Positions 26,172-36,457 of a stretch of DNA of 64,000 nucleotides are shown here, piece after piece. The notes beneath the pieces were generated by a model. It saw nothing but the letters and a program-made list of their open reading frames with translations. It searched no databases and was not told where the DNA came from. Made by a program: the position numbers and the translations under genes. This DNA is from Allobosea sp. (lineage in GTDB: Bacteria; Pseudomonadota; Alphaproteobacteria; Rhizobiales; Kaistiaceae): assembly GCA_017307955.1 (NCBI GenBank), contig JAFKFV010000010.1:310001-374000 (forward strand), written 5' to 3'. Positions within the stretch are counted from its first letter, which is position 1; every line of letters starts with the position of its first letter.

Positions 26172-26789
26172 TCAGGGCGGAGCGCCATTCCGCGCGGCGC
26201 CGTCGCGCAGGAAGACCTGCGGCATGACGCGGTGATATTCGTCGAAGAGCTGCTGCGTACTGACCACGAGGAGCTCGGCGGCAGCTCCGCTTTCATTGAC
26301 CAGCCTGTGGGGCCTCGCCGTCGAGAAATGCAGCGAGTCGCCCGGCTCCAACTCGAAGATGACGTCCTCGATGACGTAACGGGCGATGCCCGTCAGGTCA
26401 TAAACGATCTGCTCGCCGGGGAAGGCAAAGACCCGCGACGCGAACGACGTCGGCACCGTGAGCTTGATCGCCGTCAGCATCTGGCCTGGATAGCTGGTGG
26501 AGAGCCGCTCATAGGCCGCGATGCTGTCGCGCACCTGATGGGCGACCCGGCCTTCGCTGCGCGAGATGGCGATCGGCAGGTCGGGCTGGTGCAGGATCGA
26601 GCCGATGGTCGTGTCGAGCGCCTTCGCGATTTCGGTCAGAGAATCGAGCGATGGGCGGGTGATGTTGCGCTCGACCTGGCTGAGGAAGCCGACGGAAAGG
26701 CCGGAGAGCTGCGCGACGCGCTGCAGGGTCAGCCGCCGCTGGCGGCGCATGTCGCGCACACGCTGGCCGATATCGGGGCCGTGGGTCAT
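26172..26789 (-). CDS. XRE-family regulator with cupin domain
   Basis: 205 aa. The N-terminal helix-turn-helix (about residues 8-65) reads RVRDMRRQRRLTLQRVAQLS, then GFLSQVERNITRPSLDSLTEIAKAL. The C-terminal half (about 105-185) is a cupin_2 sensor with a GEQIVYDLTGIARYVIED strand set and SLHFSTARPHRLVN, where the cupin His lies. Members of this class sense amino acids, polyamines or similar ligands, often in nitrogen metabolism. It lies alone between convergent dinB and the eno region, so its target cannot be told from context. Confidence 0.88.
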   Translation of the reverse strand: MTHGPDIGQRVRDMRRQRRLTLQRVAQLSGLSVGFLSQVERNITRPSLDSLTEIAKALDTTIGSILHQPDLPIAISRSEGRVAHQVRDSIAAYERLSTSYPGQMLTAIKLTVPTSFASRVFAFPGEQIVYDLTGIARYVIEDVIFELEPGDSLHFSTARPHRLVNESGAAAELLVVSTQQLFDEYHRVMPQVFLRDGAARNGAPP

Positions 26790-27009
26790 GCGACGGCGCG
26801 TCCGTCCGCCGGCTCCGGAAACTCGGCAATCATCCGCTCATCAGACATGTGCCGTCCAGGCGGACAAAGTTGATCAGACGGCACGGCCATCGCCGCACCG
26901 TCATCTAGCCGCGGAAATGCGCGATACGTGTCCGCAGCGACTCGCGTCCCGGTAGATGAGACGCGAGTCTAAAGCCTTTGCTCGTCGGCTGGAAAGCCTC
27001 TTGGCACAA

Positions 27010-27033
27010 CCGCCGCGGATGAAACCGCGGCGG
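27010..27033 (-). terminator. Possible terminator after eno
   Basis: CCGCCGCGG (27010-27018) pairs with CCGCGGCGG (27025-27033) around a 6-nt loop, a short distance after the eno stop on the minus strand. The tail (TTGTGCC) has few T residues, so termination may be partial. Confidence 0.45.
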
Positions 27034-27041
27034 CAGCAGCC

Positions 27042-28514
<1,473 letters not shown>

Positions 28515-28525
28515 CTACGCACTCG

Positions 28526-29899
28526 ATGAGCCGCGCGCCGGACGATGTCCGCGCCGCAGCGGCTGAGGATCTTGAAGTGACGATTTCGGGCGAGGAACCG
28601 CTTCACGCGGATTCCGGGGCGCCCGCAAGGGGTGCGCCTTCCGGCGCCGACCCTGTGGTGTCCCGTGACGGACACGGACCGGCTGGCGGTCCGACTCCGT
28701 CGAAAAAGAAGGGCCGCCGCCGCAAGAAGCGGCGACCGGTCTATGCAGCGGGTGCCGAGCCCCGCGCCGGACAGCCGGCGGGGCCGCGCCCCGGCGAACG
28801 GCGCGCTGCGCCTCCGCCGCAGCCGACCGCCAAGCTGCCCCCTCCCCGCCCCGTCGCGGCGCCTGCCGCCCAGCGCAGCCAGGGCGACGGGCTCTACGCG
28901 GCGCTCGATCTCGGCACCAACAATTGCCGGCTGCTCATCGCGCGGCCACGCGACCGCGGCTTCCATGTCGTCGACGCATTCTCGCGCATCGTCCGGCTCG
29001 GCGAAGGCGTCGGGCGCAGCGGGCGGCTCGGCGACGCGGCGATGGACCGGGCCGTGGAAGCGCTGCGCATCTGCGAATCCAAGCTGCGCGACCGCGGCGT
29101 CTCGCGCCGCCGCCTGATCGCGACCGAAGCCTGCCGGGCCGCCGAGAACGGCGCTCATTTTCTGGACCGCGTCCAGTCCGAGACCGGGCTTTCGCTCGAG
29201 ATCGTCAGCCGCGAGACCGAGGCCCGCCTCGCCGTCGCCGGCTGCGCCTCGCTGATCGATCCGAATACCAGCGGCGCGCTGCTCTTCGATATCGGCGGCG
29301 GCTCGTCGGAGCTCGTCTGGATCGACCTGACGCGGCCGGCCGACCGCAACCGCCGGCGCATGTCGGACCGGATCCGCACCTGGGTGTCGCTGCCGGTCGG
29401 GGTGGTGACGCTCAGCGAGCGCCATGGCGGCGAACTGGTCGACGAGCGCGTGTTCGAAGCCATGGTGGCCGAGGTCGCGGCCATGCTCGCAGCCTTCCCC
29501 GAGGCGGCGGCGCTCGACAAGGCGATCGCCGGCGGCAATCTCCACATGCTCGGCACATCCGGCACCGTCACGACGCTGGCCGGCGTGCATCTCGGCCTCC
29601 CGCGCTATGATCGCCGCAAGGTGGACGGCACCTGGCTCTCGGCCGACGAGGTCAACCGCATGATGGCGGTGATCACCGGCATGGACTATGCCGCGCGGGT
29701 GGCGAACCCCTGCATCGGCCGCGAGCGCGCCGATCTCGTCCTCGCGGGCTGCGCGATCCTCGAGGCGATCCGCCGTCGCTGGCCCTGCCAGCGGCTGCGC
29801 GTCGCCGATCGCGGGCTGCGCGAGGGCATCCTCGTTGAAATGATGTCGGAGGACGGCGTCTGGCGCCGCGCGGCACGACAGAGCGGACGGACGCAATGA
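28526..29899 (+). CDS. Ppx/GppA exopolyphosphatase family protein with N-terminal extension
   Basis: 457 aa from ATG 28526; the start is uncertain because no good ribosome binding site is visible. The first about 120 residues are low-complexity, rich in Arg, Pro, Gly and Ala, and include a [11 protein letters not shown] patch. The conserved domain begins at [17 protein letters not shown], followed by RIVRLGEGV, the EACRAAENG phosphate region, [13 protein letters not shown] and [14 protein letters not shown]. It hydrolyses polyphosphate or pppGpp terminal phosphates. It overlaps rlmE by 4 bp, a pair common in alphaproteobacteria. Confidence 0.9.
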   Translation: MSRAPDDVRAAAAEDLEVTISGEEPLHADSGAPARGAPSGADPVVSRDGHGPAGGPTPSKKKGRRRKKRRPVYAAGAEPRAGQPAGPRPGERRAAPPPQPTAKLPPPRPVAAPAAQRSQGDGLYAALDLGTNNCRLLIARPRDRGFHVVDAFSRIVRLGEGVGRSGRLGDAAMDRAVEALRICESKLRDRGVSRRRLIATEACRAAENGAHFLDRVQSETGLSLEIVSRETEARLAVAGCASLIDPNTSGALLFDIGGGSSELVWIDLTRPADRNRRRMSDRIRTWVSLPVGVVTLSERHGGELVDERVFEAMVAEVAAMLAAFPEAAALDKAIAGGNLHMLGTSGTVTTLAGVHLGLPRYDRRKVDGTWLSADEVNRMMAVITGMDYAARVANPCIGRERADLVLAGCAILEAIRRRWPCQRLRVADRGLREGILVEMMSEDGVWRRAARQSGRTQ

Positions 29900-30669
29900 A
29901 GACCCCCGGCGGAAAAGGCACCGGCAAGGGACCCGGCGGGCGCGAACTGACGGTTCGCGTCAAGACGGCCCGCGGCCGGACGGCGTCCTCGACGCGCTGG
30001 CTCGAGCGCCAGCTCAACGACCCCTATGTCGCCCGCTCGAAGCGAGAGGGCTACCGCTCGCGCGCCGCCTACAAGCTGACCGAGATCGACGACAAGCATC
30101 ACATCCTGGCGCCGGGCATGAAGGTGGTCGACCTCGGCGCGGCGCCCGGCGGCTGGTCGCAGGTCGCGGTCGAGCGCGTTCGCTCGTCGGACACCGATCC
30201 GCATGTCGTCGCCATCGATTATCTGGAGATGGACCAGCTTCCGGGCGTCATCCTCTTCCAGAAGGACTTCCTCGATGAGGACGCGCCGGCCGCGCTGAAG
30301 GCGGCGTTGGGCGGCCCGGCCGATGTCGTGATCTCAGACATGGCGGCGCCCACGACCGGCCACCAGCAGACCGACCATCTGCGCACGACCTATCTCTGCG
30401 AGGTCGCCGCCGATTTCGCGCTCGACGTGCTGAAGCCGGGCGGGTCCTTTCTGTCGAAGGTCTTCCGCGGCGGCGCCGAAGGCACGCTTCTGACGACGCT
30501 CAAGCAGAACTTCGCGACCGTCCACCATCTGAAGCCGCCGGCAAGCCGCGCCGGCTCGGTGGAGCTCTTCATCCTCGCCAAGGGCTTCAAGGGCCGCCGC
30601 GCAAACGCGGCCGACGAGCCGGACAACCAGGGCGATGGTTCCGGTGAGGACGAGGGCTGGCATCCCTGA
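29896..30669 (+). CDS. rlmE: 23S rRNA 2'-O-methyltransferase (RrmJ/FtsJ)
   Basis: 257 aa. It methylates the 2'-O of U2552 (E. coli numbering) in 23S rRNA, a late step of large-subunit assembly. The SAM loop [15 protein letters not shown] is near residue 76, preceded by [12 protein letters not shown] (the first K of the K-D-K-E set). The [17 protein letters not shown] block and [12 protein letters not shown] follow. Basic extensions at both ends contain Gly/Lys/Arg. The ATG overlaps the ppx stop. Confidence 0.95.
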   Translation: MKTPGGKGTGKGPGGRELTVRVKTARGRTASSTRWLERQLNDPYVARSKREGYRSRAAYKLTEIDDKHHILAPGMKVVDLGAAPGGWSQVAVERVRSSDTDPHVVAIDYLEMDQLPGVILFQKDFLDEDAPAALKAALGGPADVVISDMAAPTTGHQQTDHLRTTYLCEVAADFALDVLKPGGSFLSKVFRGGAEGTLLTTLKQNFATVHHLKPPASRAGSVELFILAKGFKGRRANAADEPDNQGDGSGEDEGWHP

Positions 30670-32118
30670 TCAGGCGCGCTCTCGCATCGCCGTCACCGGA
30701 TCGGGGGCGAGCGGCTTCGGCTTCAGCTTGCGGCCCGACATCTCCTCGCCGGCATTGCGCGGCATGCGCATGAAGAAGATCGCCGAACTCATTGATATCA
30801 GGCCGATCGCGATGAAGGCCGGGTGGAAGGTCGCCACCTCGATCGTGCCGTCGGTTCCGGCGAGCGACAGCTCCAGCGCGATGGCGCCGACCGAGACGCC
30901 GATCGACATCGCAAGCTGCTGGAACACGCTGGTGAGGCTGGTCGCGCGGCTCATGCGCGCCTGAGGGACATCGGCGTAAGAGAGCGCATTGGCGCTCGTG
31001 AACTGCAGCGAGCGGAAGAAGCCGCCGATGAAGAGCAGCGCTGTGATGAGATGCAACGGCGTACCGGTCTCGAAGGCCGCCGGCATGCCGATGAAGATCG
31101 CCGCGATGAAGGAATTGGCAATGAGGACGCTGCGGAAGCCGAAACGGCGCAGGAGCGGCGGCGCCACGAACTTCATGGCGATGGCGCCGATCGCCGAGAC
31201 GAAGGTGACCGAACCCGACTGGAACGGCGTCAGGCCATAGCCGAGCTGCAGCATCAAAGGCAGCAGGAAGGGCATGGCGCCGATGCCGATGCGGAAGAGC
31301 AGACCGCCGATGACGCTGGCCCGGAAGCTCGGAATCGCGAACAGCGACAGGTCCAGGATCGGATTGGCGAGGCGCCGGCTGTAGATGACATAAGCGACCA
31401 GCAGCCCGCCTCCGCCGAGCAGCGTCGCCAGCACATAGGGGAACGGCATCAGGTTGAGGCCGAGCGAGGTCGAGCCCGTGACAAAACCGGCGATGCCGAG
31501 GCTCGACAGGACGAAGCCGGGATAGTCGAACGGCACCCGCTCCTCGCCGCGGATGTCGGGAATGAACAGGGTGGCGAGGATGAGCCCGAGGATGCCGATC
31601 GGCACGTTGATCCAGAAGATCCAGCGCCAGTCGAAATAGGTCGTGATGAAGCCGCCGAGCGGCGGGCCGACCACCGGCCCGATCAGGGCGGGAACCGTCA
31701 GCCAGGCGAGCGCGCCGACGAGTTCCGACTTCTGCACCGAGCGCAGGATCACCAGTCGCCCGACGGGAACCATCATCGCGCCGCCGAGGCCCTGCAGGAT
31801 TCGGGATGCGACGATCTCCTCGATCGAAGAGGATAGGCCGCAGCAGATAGAGCCGAGCGTGAACAGGACGATGGCGATGCGGAACACGGTCCGCGCGCCG
31901 AAGCGGTCGGCCACCCAGCCGGAGGCCGGGATGAAGACCGCGATCGTGAGCAGGTACGAGGTCAGCGCGAGCTTCAGGTTGATCGGGCTGATGCCGAAGT
32001 CGCGCGCGATGGTCGGAAGCGCCGTCGCGAGAACCGTCGAGTCGAGGTTCTCCATGAAAAGCGCGCAGGCGACGATCAGCGGCAGCAGAATGCGGTTTGG
32101 CAGCAGGCGGGCGGGCAT
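30670..32118 (-). CDS. MFS drug exporter, DHA2 (14-TM) family
   Basis: 482 aa from ATG 32118. It is a proton-coupled exporter of the EmrB/QacA type. The N-terminus has LIVACALFMENLDSTVLATALPTIARDF, the DHA2 motif D1 that includes LD(S/T)T. The loop 2-3 motif A reads WVADRFGARTVFRIA, and motif C-like GPVVGPPLGGFI lies in helix 5. About 14 hydrophobic segments are present. Substrates unknown. It converges directly on rlmE, with no gap between stops, and no adaptor protein gene accompanies it. Confidence 0.9.
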   Translation of the reverse strand: MPARLLPNRILLPLIVACALFMENLDSTVLATALPTIARDFGISPINLKLALTSYLLTIAVFIPASGWVADRFGARTVFRIAIVLFTLGSICCGLSSSIEEIVASRILQGLGGAMMVPVGRLVILRSVQKSELVGALAWLTVPALIGPVVGPPLGGFITTYFDWRWIFWINVPIGILGLILATLFIPDIRGEERVPFDYPGFVLSSLGIAGFVTGSTSLGLNLMPFPYVLATLLGGGGLLVAYVIYSRRLANPILDLSLFAIPSFRASVIGGLLFRIGIGAMPFLLPLMLQLGYGLTPFQSGSVTFVSAIGAIAMKFVAPPLLRRFGFRSVLIANSFIAAIFIGMPAAFETGTPLHLITALLFIGGFFRSLQFTSANALSYADVPQARMSRATSLTSVFQQLAMSIGVSVGAIALELSLAGTDGTIEVATFHPAFIAIGLISMSSAIFFMRMPRNAGEEMSGRKLKPKPLAPDPVTAMRERA

Positions 32119-32398
32119 CGGTGGCGTCCGGGCGGTCGCAGGACGTCGGAGGGCGGCGTCGCTGCGGAAGGAAGGGGCCGGACTCGCCTCAGGGCGGGTC
32201 GTGATACGGCTGGGAAGTAATGGAGCCTTACGACGAAGCAAGGCTTTCCGCTTTCAACGATCGCGTGATCGGCTTCCGTCGCGGCGCGCGAGCAAATTCC
32301 GGTTGGCCTGTCGCGGCCACGAGAGTATGACCGTCCACCTTCCGCACGGTGCGGAAAGTCGCCGCAAACTTGCGCCGGCCCTATCGAAAGACTTCGCC

Positions 32399-32620
32399 AT
32401 GACCACCCCGCATCTCGATGAAGCGCTGATCGAACGCCTGATCGAGGACCGTATCGACGCCCGCCGCGCCCGCGATTTCGCGAAGGCCGACAGCATTCGC
32501 AAGGCGCTCGACGGCATGGGTCTGGTCATTATCGACGGCAAGGACGAGGAAACGGGTGCTCTGTGGACCACCTGGGATGTCCGCTCCGAAGCCGACGACG
32601 AGGCAGGGCCGAAAGAATGA
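32399..32620 (+). CDS. Small CysS-C-terminal-like (DALR-type) protein
   Basis: 73 aa. It closely resembles the C-terminal end of cysteinyl-tRNA synthetase: LIEDRIDARRARDFAKADSIRKALDGMGL, then VIIDGKDEETGALWTTW. No catalytic domain is encoded upstream; the neighbouring frame on the other strand belongs to the MFS gene. It overlaps cimA by 4 bp (ATGA), so translation is coupled. In many Rhizobiales a full cysS lies just upstream of cimA, so this may be a remnant or a standalone tRNA-binding domain. Confidence 0.8.
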   Translation: MTTPHLDEALIERLIEDRIDARRARDFAKADSIRKALDGMGLVIIDGKDEETGALWTTWDVRSEADDEAGPKE

Positions 32621-34215
32621 GCCGCGAACGCATCACCCTTTTCGACACTACGCTGCGCGACGGCGCCCAGACTAACGGCGTCGACTTCTCCGTCGCCGAC
32701 AAGATCCTGATCGCCGATCTCCTTGACGAGCTCGGGGTCGACTATGTCGAGGGCGGCTATCCGGGCGCCAATCCGACCGACACCCGCTTCTTTGCCGAAA
32801 AGCGCACGGCCCGCGCCCGCTTCACCGCCTTCGGCATGACCAAGCGCGCCGGCGTGAGCCTCTCGAACGATCCGGGCATCGCGGCGCTCCTCGGCTCGCA
32901 GTCCGACGCCATCTGCTTCGTCGCCAAGACCTGGGATCACCAGGTGAAGCTCGCGCTCGGCGCGACGCTCGATGAGAATATCGACGGCATCCGCCAGTCG
33001 GTCGAGGCGGCGATCGGCGCCGGCAAGGAAGCGCTCGTCGATTGCGAGCATTTCTTCGACGGCTACAAGGCCAATCCGGCCTATGCGCTGGCCTGCGCCC
33101 GCGCCGCCTTCGAGGCCGGCGCGCGCTGGATCGTGCTCTGCGACACCAATGGCGGCAGCCAGCCCGAGGAAGTCGAGGCGATCGTCCGCGCGGTCGGCGA
33201 ACATGTTCCGGGCGACCATCTCGGCATCCATGCCCATAACGACACCGAGCAGGCCGTCGCCAACTCGCTCGCAGCCGTGCGCGGCGGCGCCCGCCAGATC
33301 CAGGGCACGCTGAACGGCATCGGCGAGCGCTGCGGCAATGCCAATCTCACCTCGATCATCCCGACGCTGATGCTGAAGCCGCTCTATGCCGGGCGCTTCG
33401 AGACCGGCATCAGCGAGACGGCGCTGACCGGCCTGACGCAGCTCTCGCATCGCTTCGACGAGATCGTGAACCGCGCCCCGAACCGGCAGGCGCCCTATGT
33501 CGGCGCCTCGGCCTTCGCGACCAAGGCCGGCATCCACGCCTCGGCGATCGTCAAGGATCCCAGCACCTACGAGCATGTGCGGCCGGAGCAAGTGGGCAAT
33601 CATCGCCGCGTGCTCGTCTCCGACCAGGCCGGCCGCTCCAATCTCCTCGCCGAACTGGCGCGGCTCGGCATCAGCGTCGAGAAGGGCGACCGCCGTCTCG
33701 ACACGCTGCTCGCGGAGGTCAAGGAACGCGAGGCGATCGGCTATTCCTATGAAGGCGCCGACGCGTCATTCGAACTGCTGGCGCGACGCACCCTCGGCGG
33801 CGTGCCGGACTATTTCACCGTCGAGAGCTTCCACGTCACGGTCGAGCGCCGACACAATGCGCTCGGCGAGCAGGTCTCCGTCTCCGAGGCGGTGGTCAAG
33901 CTCATCGTCGGCGGCGAACGCCTCCTGACCGTCGCCGAAGGCAACGGCCCGGTGAACGCGCTCGACCGGGCTTTGCGCAAGGATCTCGGCGTCTATCAGG
34001 ACGTGATCGCCGATCTCGAACTGGTCGACTACAAGGTGCGCATCCTGAATGGCGGCACCGAGGCGGTCACCCGGGTTCTGATCGAGAGCCGTGACGACAC
34101 CGGCGAGAGCTGGATGACGATCGGTGTGTCCGAAAACGTCGTCGACGCCTCGTTCGAGGCGCTGATCGACTCGATCATCTACAAGCTGGTGCGCTCGGGC
34201 ATCCGCAGCGCCTGA
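32617..34215 (+). CDS. cimA: Citramalate synthase
   Basis: 532 aa from ATG 32617. It condenses acetyl-CoA and pyruvate to (R)-citramalate, giving a threonine-independent route to isoleucine. The catalytic-domain start LFDTTLRDGAQTNGVDFS is the HMGL-family signature with metal-binding Asp, and HAHNDTEQAVANSLAAVRGGARQIQGT carries the metal His pair. A LeuA-type regulatory dimer domain occupies about residues 400-530. The TIGR00977-type layout and length match CimA rather than LeuA or HCS. Confidence 0.92.
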   Translation: MSRERITLFDTTLRDGAQTNGVDFSVADKILIADLLDELGVDYVEGGYPGANPTDTRFFAEKRTARARFTAFGMTKRAGVSLSNDPGIAALLGSQSDAICFVAKTWDHQVKLALGATLDENIDGIRQSVEAAIGAGKEALVDCEHFFDGYKANPAYALACARAAFEAGARWIVLCDTNGGSQPEEVEAIVRAVGEHVPGDHLGIHAHNDTEQAVANSLAAVRGGARQIQGTLNGIGERCGNANLTSIIPTLMLKPLYAGRFETGISETALTGLTQLSHRFDEIVNRAPNRQAPYVGASAFATKAGIHASAIVKDPSTYEHVRPEQVGNHRRVLVSDQAGRSNLLAELARLGISVEKGDRRLDTLLAEVKEREAIGYSYEGADASFELLARRTLGGVPDYFTVESFHVTVERRHNALGEQVSVSEAVVKLIVGGERLLTVAEGNGPVNALDRALRKDLGVYQDVIADLELVDYKVRILNGGTEAVTRVLIESRDDTGESWMTIGVSENVVDASFEALIDSIIYKLVRSGIRSA

Positions 34216-34221
34216 CGCCGC

Positions 34222-34836
34222 CTACATGTCCCCGATCGGGATCGCGTCGCCGGCGCCCGTCGCCGGCTTCGCCCTCGGCGAGGCAGCGATGGCGGCGCGG
34301 AGCTTCGGCACGACCTCCTCGACCCGGTCAGCGACGAGATAGCGGACCTCGAAGCCGTCGCGGATGAAGCCCTCGTCGCCCATATGGCGCAGCAGCACGA
34401 CCAGCGGGTCCCAGAAGCCGTTGATATTGGCGATGAGGACCGGCTTCTTGTGCTGACCGAGCTGTGCCCAGGTCAGGATTTCGACGAGTTCCTCGAGCGT
34501 GCCAATGCCGCCCGGCAGTGCGACGAAGGCGTCGGCGCGGTCGAACATCGTGCGCTTGCGCTCATGCATGTCGGCGGTCACGACCAGCTCATGCGCCGTC
34601 TCCAGCATCACTTCGCGCTCTTTCAGGAACTGCGGAATGATGCCCGTGACATGGCCGCCGGCTTCCATGACCGAACGCGCGACGATGCCCATGAGGCCGA
34701 TCGAGCCGCCGCCATAGACGAGGCCGATGCCCTCCTGCCCCATGGCGCGGCCGAGCGCCAGCGCGGAGGCGGCATATTCCGGATCGCCGCCCGCCGAGGA
34801 GCCGCAATAGACGCAGATCGAACGAAGCTCAGTCAT
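34222..34836 (-). CDS. LOG family protein (cytokinin riboside phosphoribohydrolase-like)
   Basis: 204 aa from ATG 34836. The family releases the base from nucleoside 5'-monophosphates. The start ICVYCGSSAGG, the GLVYGGGSIGLMG loop and the signature PGGIGTLEELVEILTWAQLG (PGGxGTxxE) are intact, as is the MHERKRTMFDRADAF segment. In plants and some bacteria it activates cytokinins; in most bacteria AMP is a plausible substrate. It converges on cimA, with 6 bp between stops. Confidence 0.92.
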   Translation of the reverse strand: MTELRSICVYCGSSAGGDPEYAASALALGRAMGQEGIGLVYGGGSIGLMGIVARSVMEAGGHVTGIIPQFLKEREVMLETAHELVVTADMHERKRTMFDRADAFVALPGGIGTLEELVEILTWAQLGQHKKPVLIANINGFWDPLVVLLRHMGDEGFIRDGFEVRYLVADRVEEVVPKLRAAIAASPRAKPATGAGDAIPIGDM

Positions 34837-34921
34837 GCGACCTTCCTCGCATCCGCAACCCGGGGCGTCAAGCGCTCCGGAATGGCGGCGCGCCAAGGGA
34901 AAATGCCGCTTCCGGGGCGGC

Positions 34922-34949
34922 TTGTGACGGGAGCGAAAGCGCGTATAAA
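34922..34949 (+). promoter_or_regulatory. Sigma-70-like promoter of the LysM gene
   Basis: TTGTGA (34922-34927) and TATAAA (34944-34949) are 16 bp apart, upstream of the LysM protein gene at 35061. The leader then carries a 7-bp hairpin, GCAGGCA (34971-34977) with TGCCTGC (34984-34990). It matches the housekeeping consensus but is predicted only. Confidence 0.5.
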
Positions 34950-35060
34950 AGGCCATGAAAAGCCCGGTCCGCAGGCAGTAAATTGCCTGCCGGCGAAGGA
35001 GATCGGGCGCGTGGGGCAGCGGAGCCGAGTCTCCGTCCGGTAGAATAGGTTCTTTCGTCT

Positions 35061-36329
35061 ATGGCTGAACAGGGTAGCGCGGGTCAGAGCTGGGCGGGCC
35101 GCATCGCAGCGGTCATCGTCATCGTGGTCCTCATCATCGGCGGCTACTACGCTCTGTCCTCCCGGCCGGACCAGAAGGCGGGCGAGGCCGTGGAGGTCTC
35201 GGTCGTGCCGCCGGCCGCCGATGGCGCCGCCAAGCCGGCTGCGCCGGCCGCCTCTGCGCCGTCTGAAACTGCCGCTGCGCCTGCCGCCCCTGCCCCGGCA
35301 ACGCCGGCGCCCGACGCCACCGCGGTCGCTCAGCCGGCAGAGCCCGCACCCGCCACGCCGGAAGCCGCGACGCCTGGCAGCCAGCAGACCGCCTCGGCAC
35401 CGGCCCCCAACGCTGCGGCCGCATCGGAAACCCCTGCTCCCGGCACCGTAGCGCCGAGCTTCGACGTCGTCAGGGTCGAGCCGAGCGGCGAGGCCGTCGT
35501 CGCCGGAACCGCCGAGCCGAACGCCAATGTCCAGATCATGGACGGAGCGAAGACGATCGCCGAAGGCACCGCCAATGATCGCGGCGAGTGGGCGATGACG
35601 CTCGATACGCCGCTCGATCCCGGCTCGCACGACCTGACGATCCGCACGACCTCGCCGGACAAGAAGACCGAGACCCTCTCCGAGCAGAGCGTCGCGGTCA
35701 GCGTTCCCGAGAAGCCGGGCAGCAGCCCGCTAGTCGTGCTCGACAATCCCGGCGGCGCGACCAAGGTGCTGCAGACCCCGCAGCCCTCTAGCGGCACGGC
35801 GGCCGGCCCGAAGCCCGACGTCACGGTGGATGCAGTCGCCTTCCAGGACGGCAAGCTGTTCATTTCCGGCTCGGCGGCGATCGGAGGGATCGTGCGCATC
35901 TATGTCGACGGTGTCGTCGTGGGCGACGCGGCGGTGGACGAGGACGGCCGCTGGCAGATCGCGACCGACCGAGCCGTCGGCTCCGGCCAGCACACGATTC
36001 GCGCCGACCGGATCGAGAAGGAGACGGGCAAGGTCATCGCCCGCGCCGAGGTCCCCTTCCAGCAGACAGGCGACGTTGCGACGCTGATGGATGTCGGTAC
36101 GGCGGGCGGCGGCTCGGCCGGTATCGCCAGCTCGGGCAGTGCCGACCTTCAGAAGGTCGTCATCAAGCGCGGCGACAATCTGTGGACCATCTCGCGCAAG
36201 CTCTATGGCAAGGGTGTGCGCTTCTCGACCATCTACGAGGCCAACAACGACCAGATCCGCAATCCGGACCTGATCTATCCCGGCCAGGTCTTCCTCCTCC
36301 CCGCCGGCGATACCCGCTGGAAGGAATGA
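35061..36329 (+). CDS. Membrane-anchored protein with Ig-like repeats and C-terminal LysM domain
   Basis: 422 aa. Residues about 14-32 form a membrane helix (VIVIVVLIIGGYYALSS). A low-complexity Ala/Pro linker (about 45-135) follows, likely spanning the periplasm. Two Ig-like modules are suggested by the repeated pattern around SFDVVRVEPSGEAVVAGTAEPN and VDAVAFQDGKLFISGSA (about 135-220 and 250-330). The C-terminus has a LysM domain (about 370-418; VIKRGDNLWTISRKLYGKG, YPGQVFLLP) for peptidoglycan binding. The role is probably structural or regulatory at the cell wall; no enzyme domain is seen. Confidence 0.88.
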   Translation: MAEQGSAGQSWAGRIAAVIVIVVLIIGGYYALSSRPDQKAGEAVEVSVVPPAADGAAKPAAPAASAPSETAAAPAAPAPATPAPDATAVAQPAEPAPATPEAATPGSQQTASAPAPNAAAASETPAPGTVAPSFDVVRVEPSGEAVVAGTAEPNANVQIMDGAKTIAEGTANDRGEWAMTLDTPLDPGSHDLTIRTTSPDKKTETLSEQSVAVSVPEKPGSSPLVVLDNPGGATKVLQTPQPSSGTAAGPKPDVTVDAVAFQDGKLFISGSAAIGGIVRIYVDGVVVGDAAVDEDGRWQIATDRAVGSGQHTIRADRIEKETGKVIARAEVPFQQTGDVATLMDVGTAGGGSAGIASSGSADLQKVVIKRGDNLWTISRKLYGKGVRFSTIYEANNDQIRNPDLIYPGQVFLLPAGDTRWKE

Positions 36330-36367
36330 GACCGCATCCCCACATGGGATGAAATTTCGCCAAAGTG

Positions 36368-36418
36368 CCGTCCGGCGCAGTCGTAGGCAGCCCTTCAGGG
36401 CTACCGCGGCCCGGACGG
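36368..36418 (+). other. Structured element between LysM gene and ABC exporter
   Basis: An outer stem CCGTCCGG (36368-36375) with CCGGACGG (36411-36418) encloses an inner stem AGCCC (36389-36393) with GGGCT (36398-36402). TTTCGCGCC follows. It could be a terminator for the LysM gene or part of the leader of the exporter gene. Confidence 0.45.
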
Positions 36419-36457
36419 TTTCGCGCCGTCAGGCGGCGCCGTTGAAGGAGATCGGGC

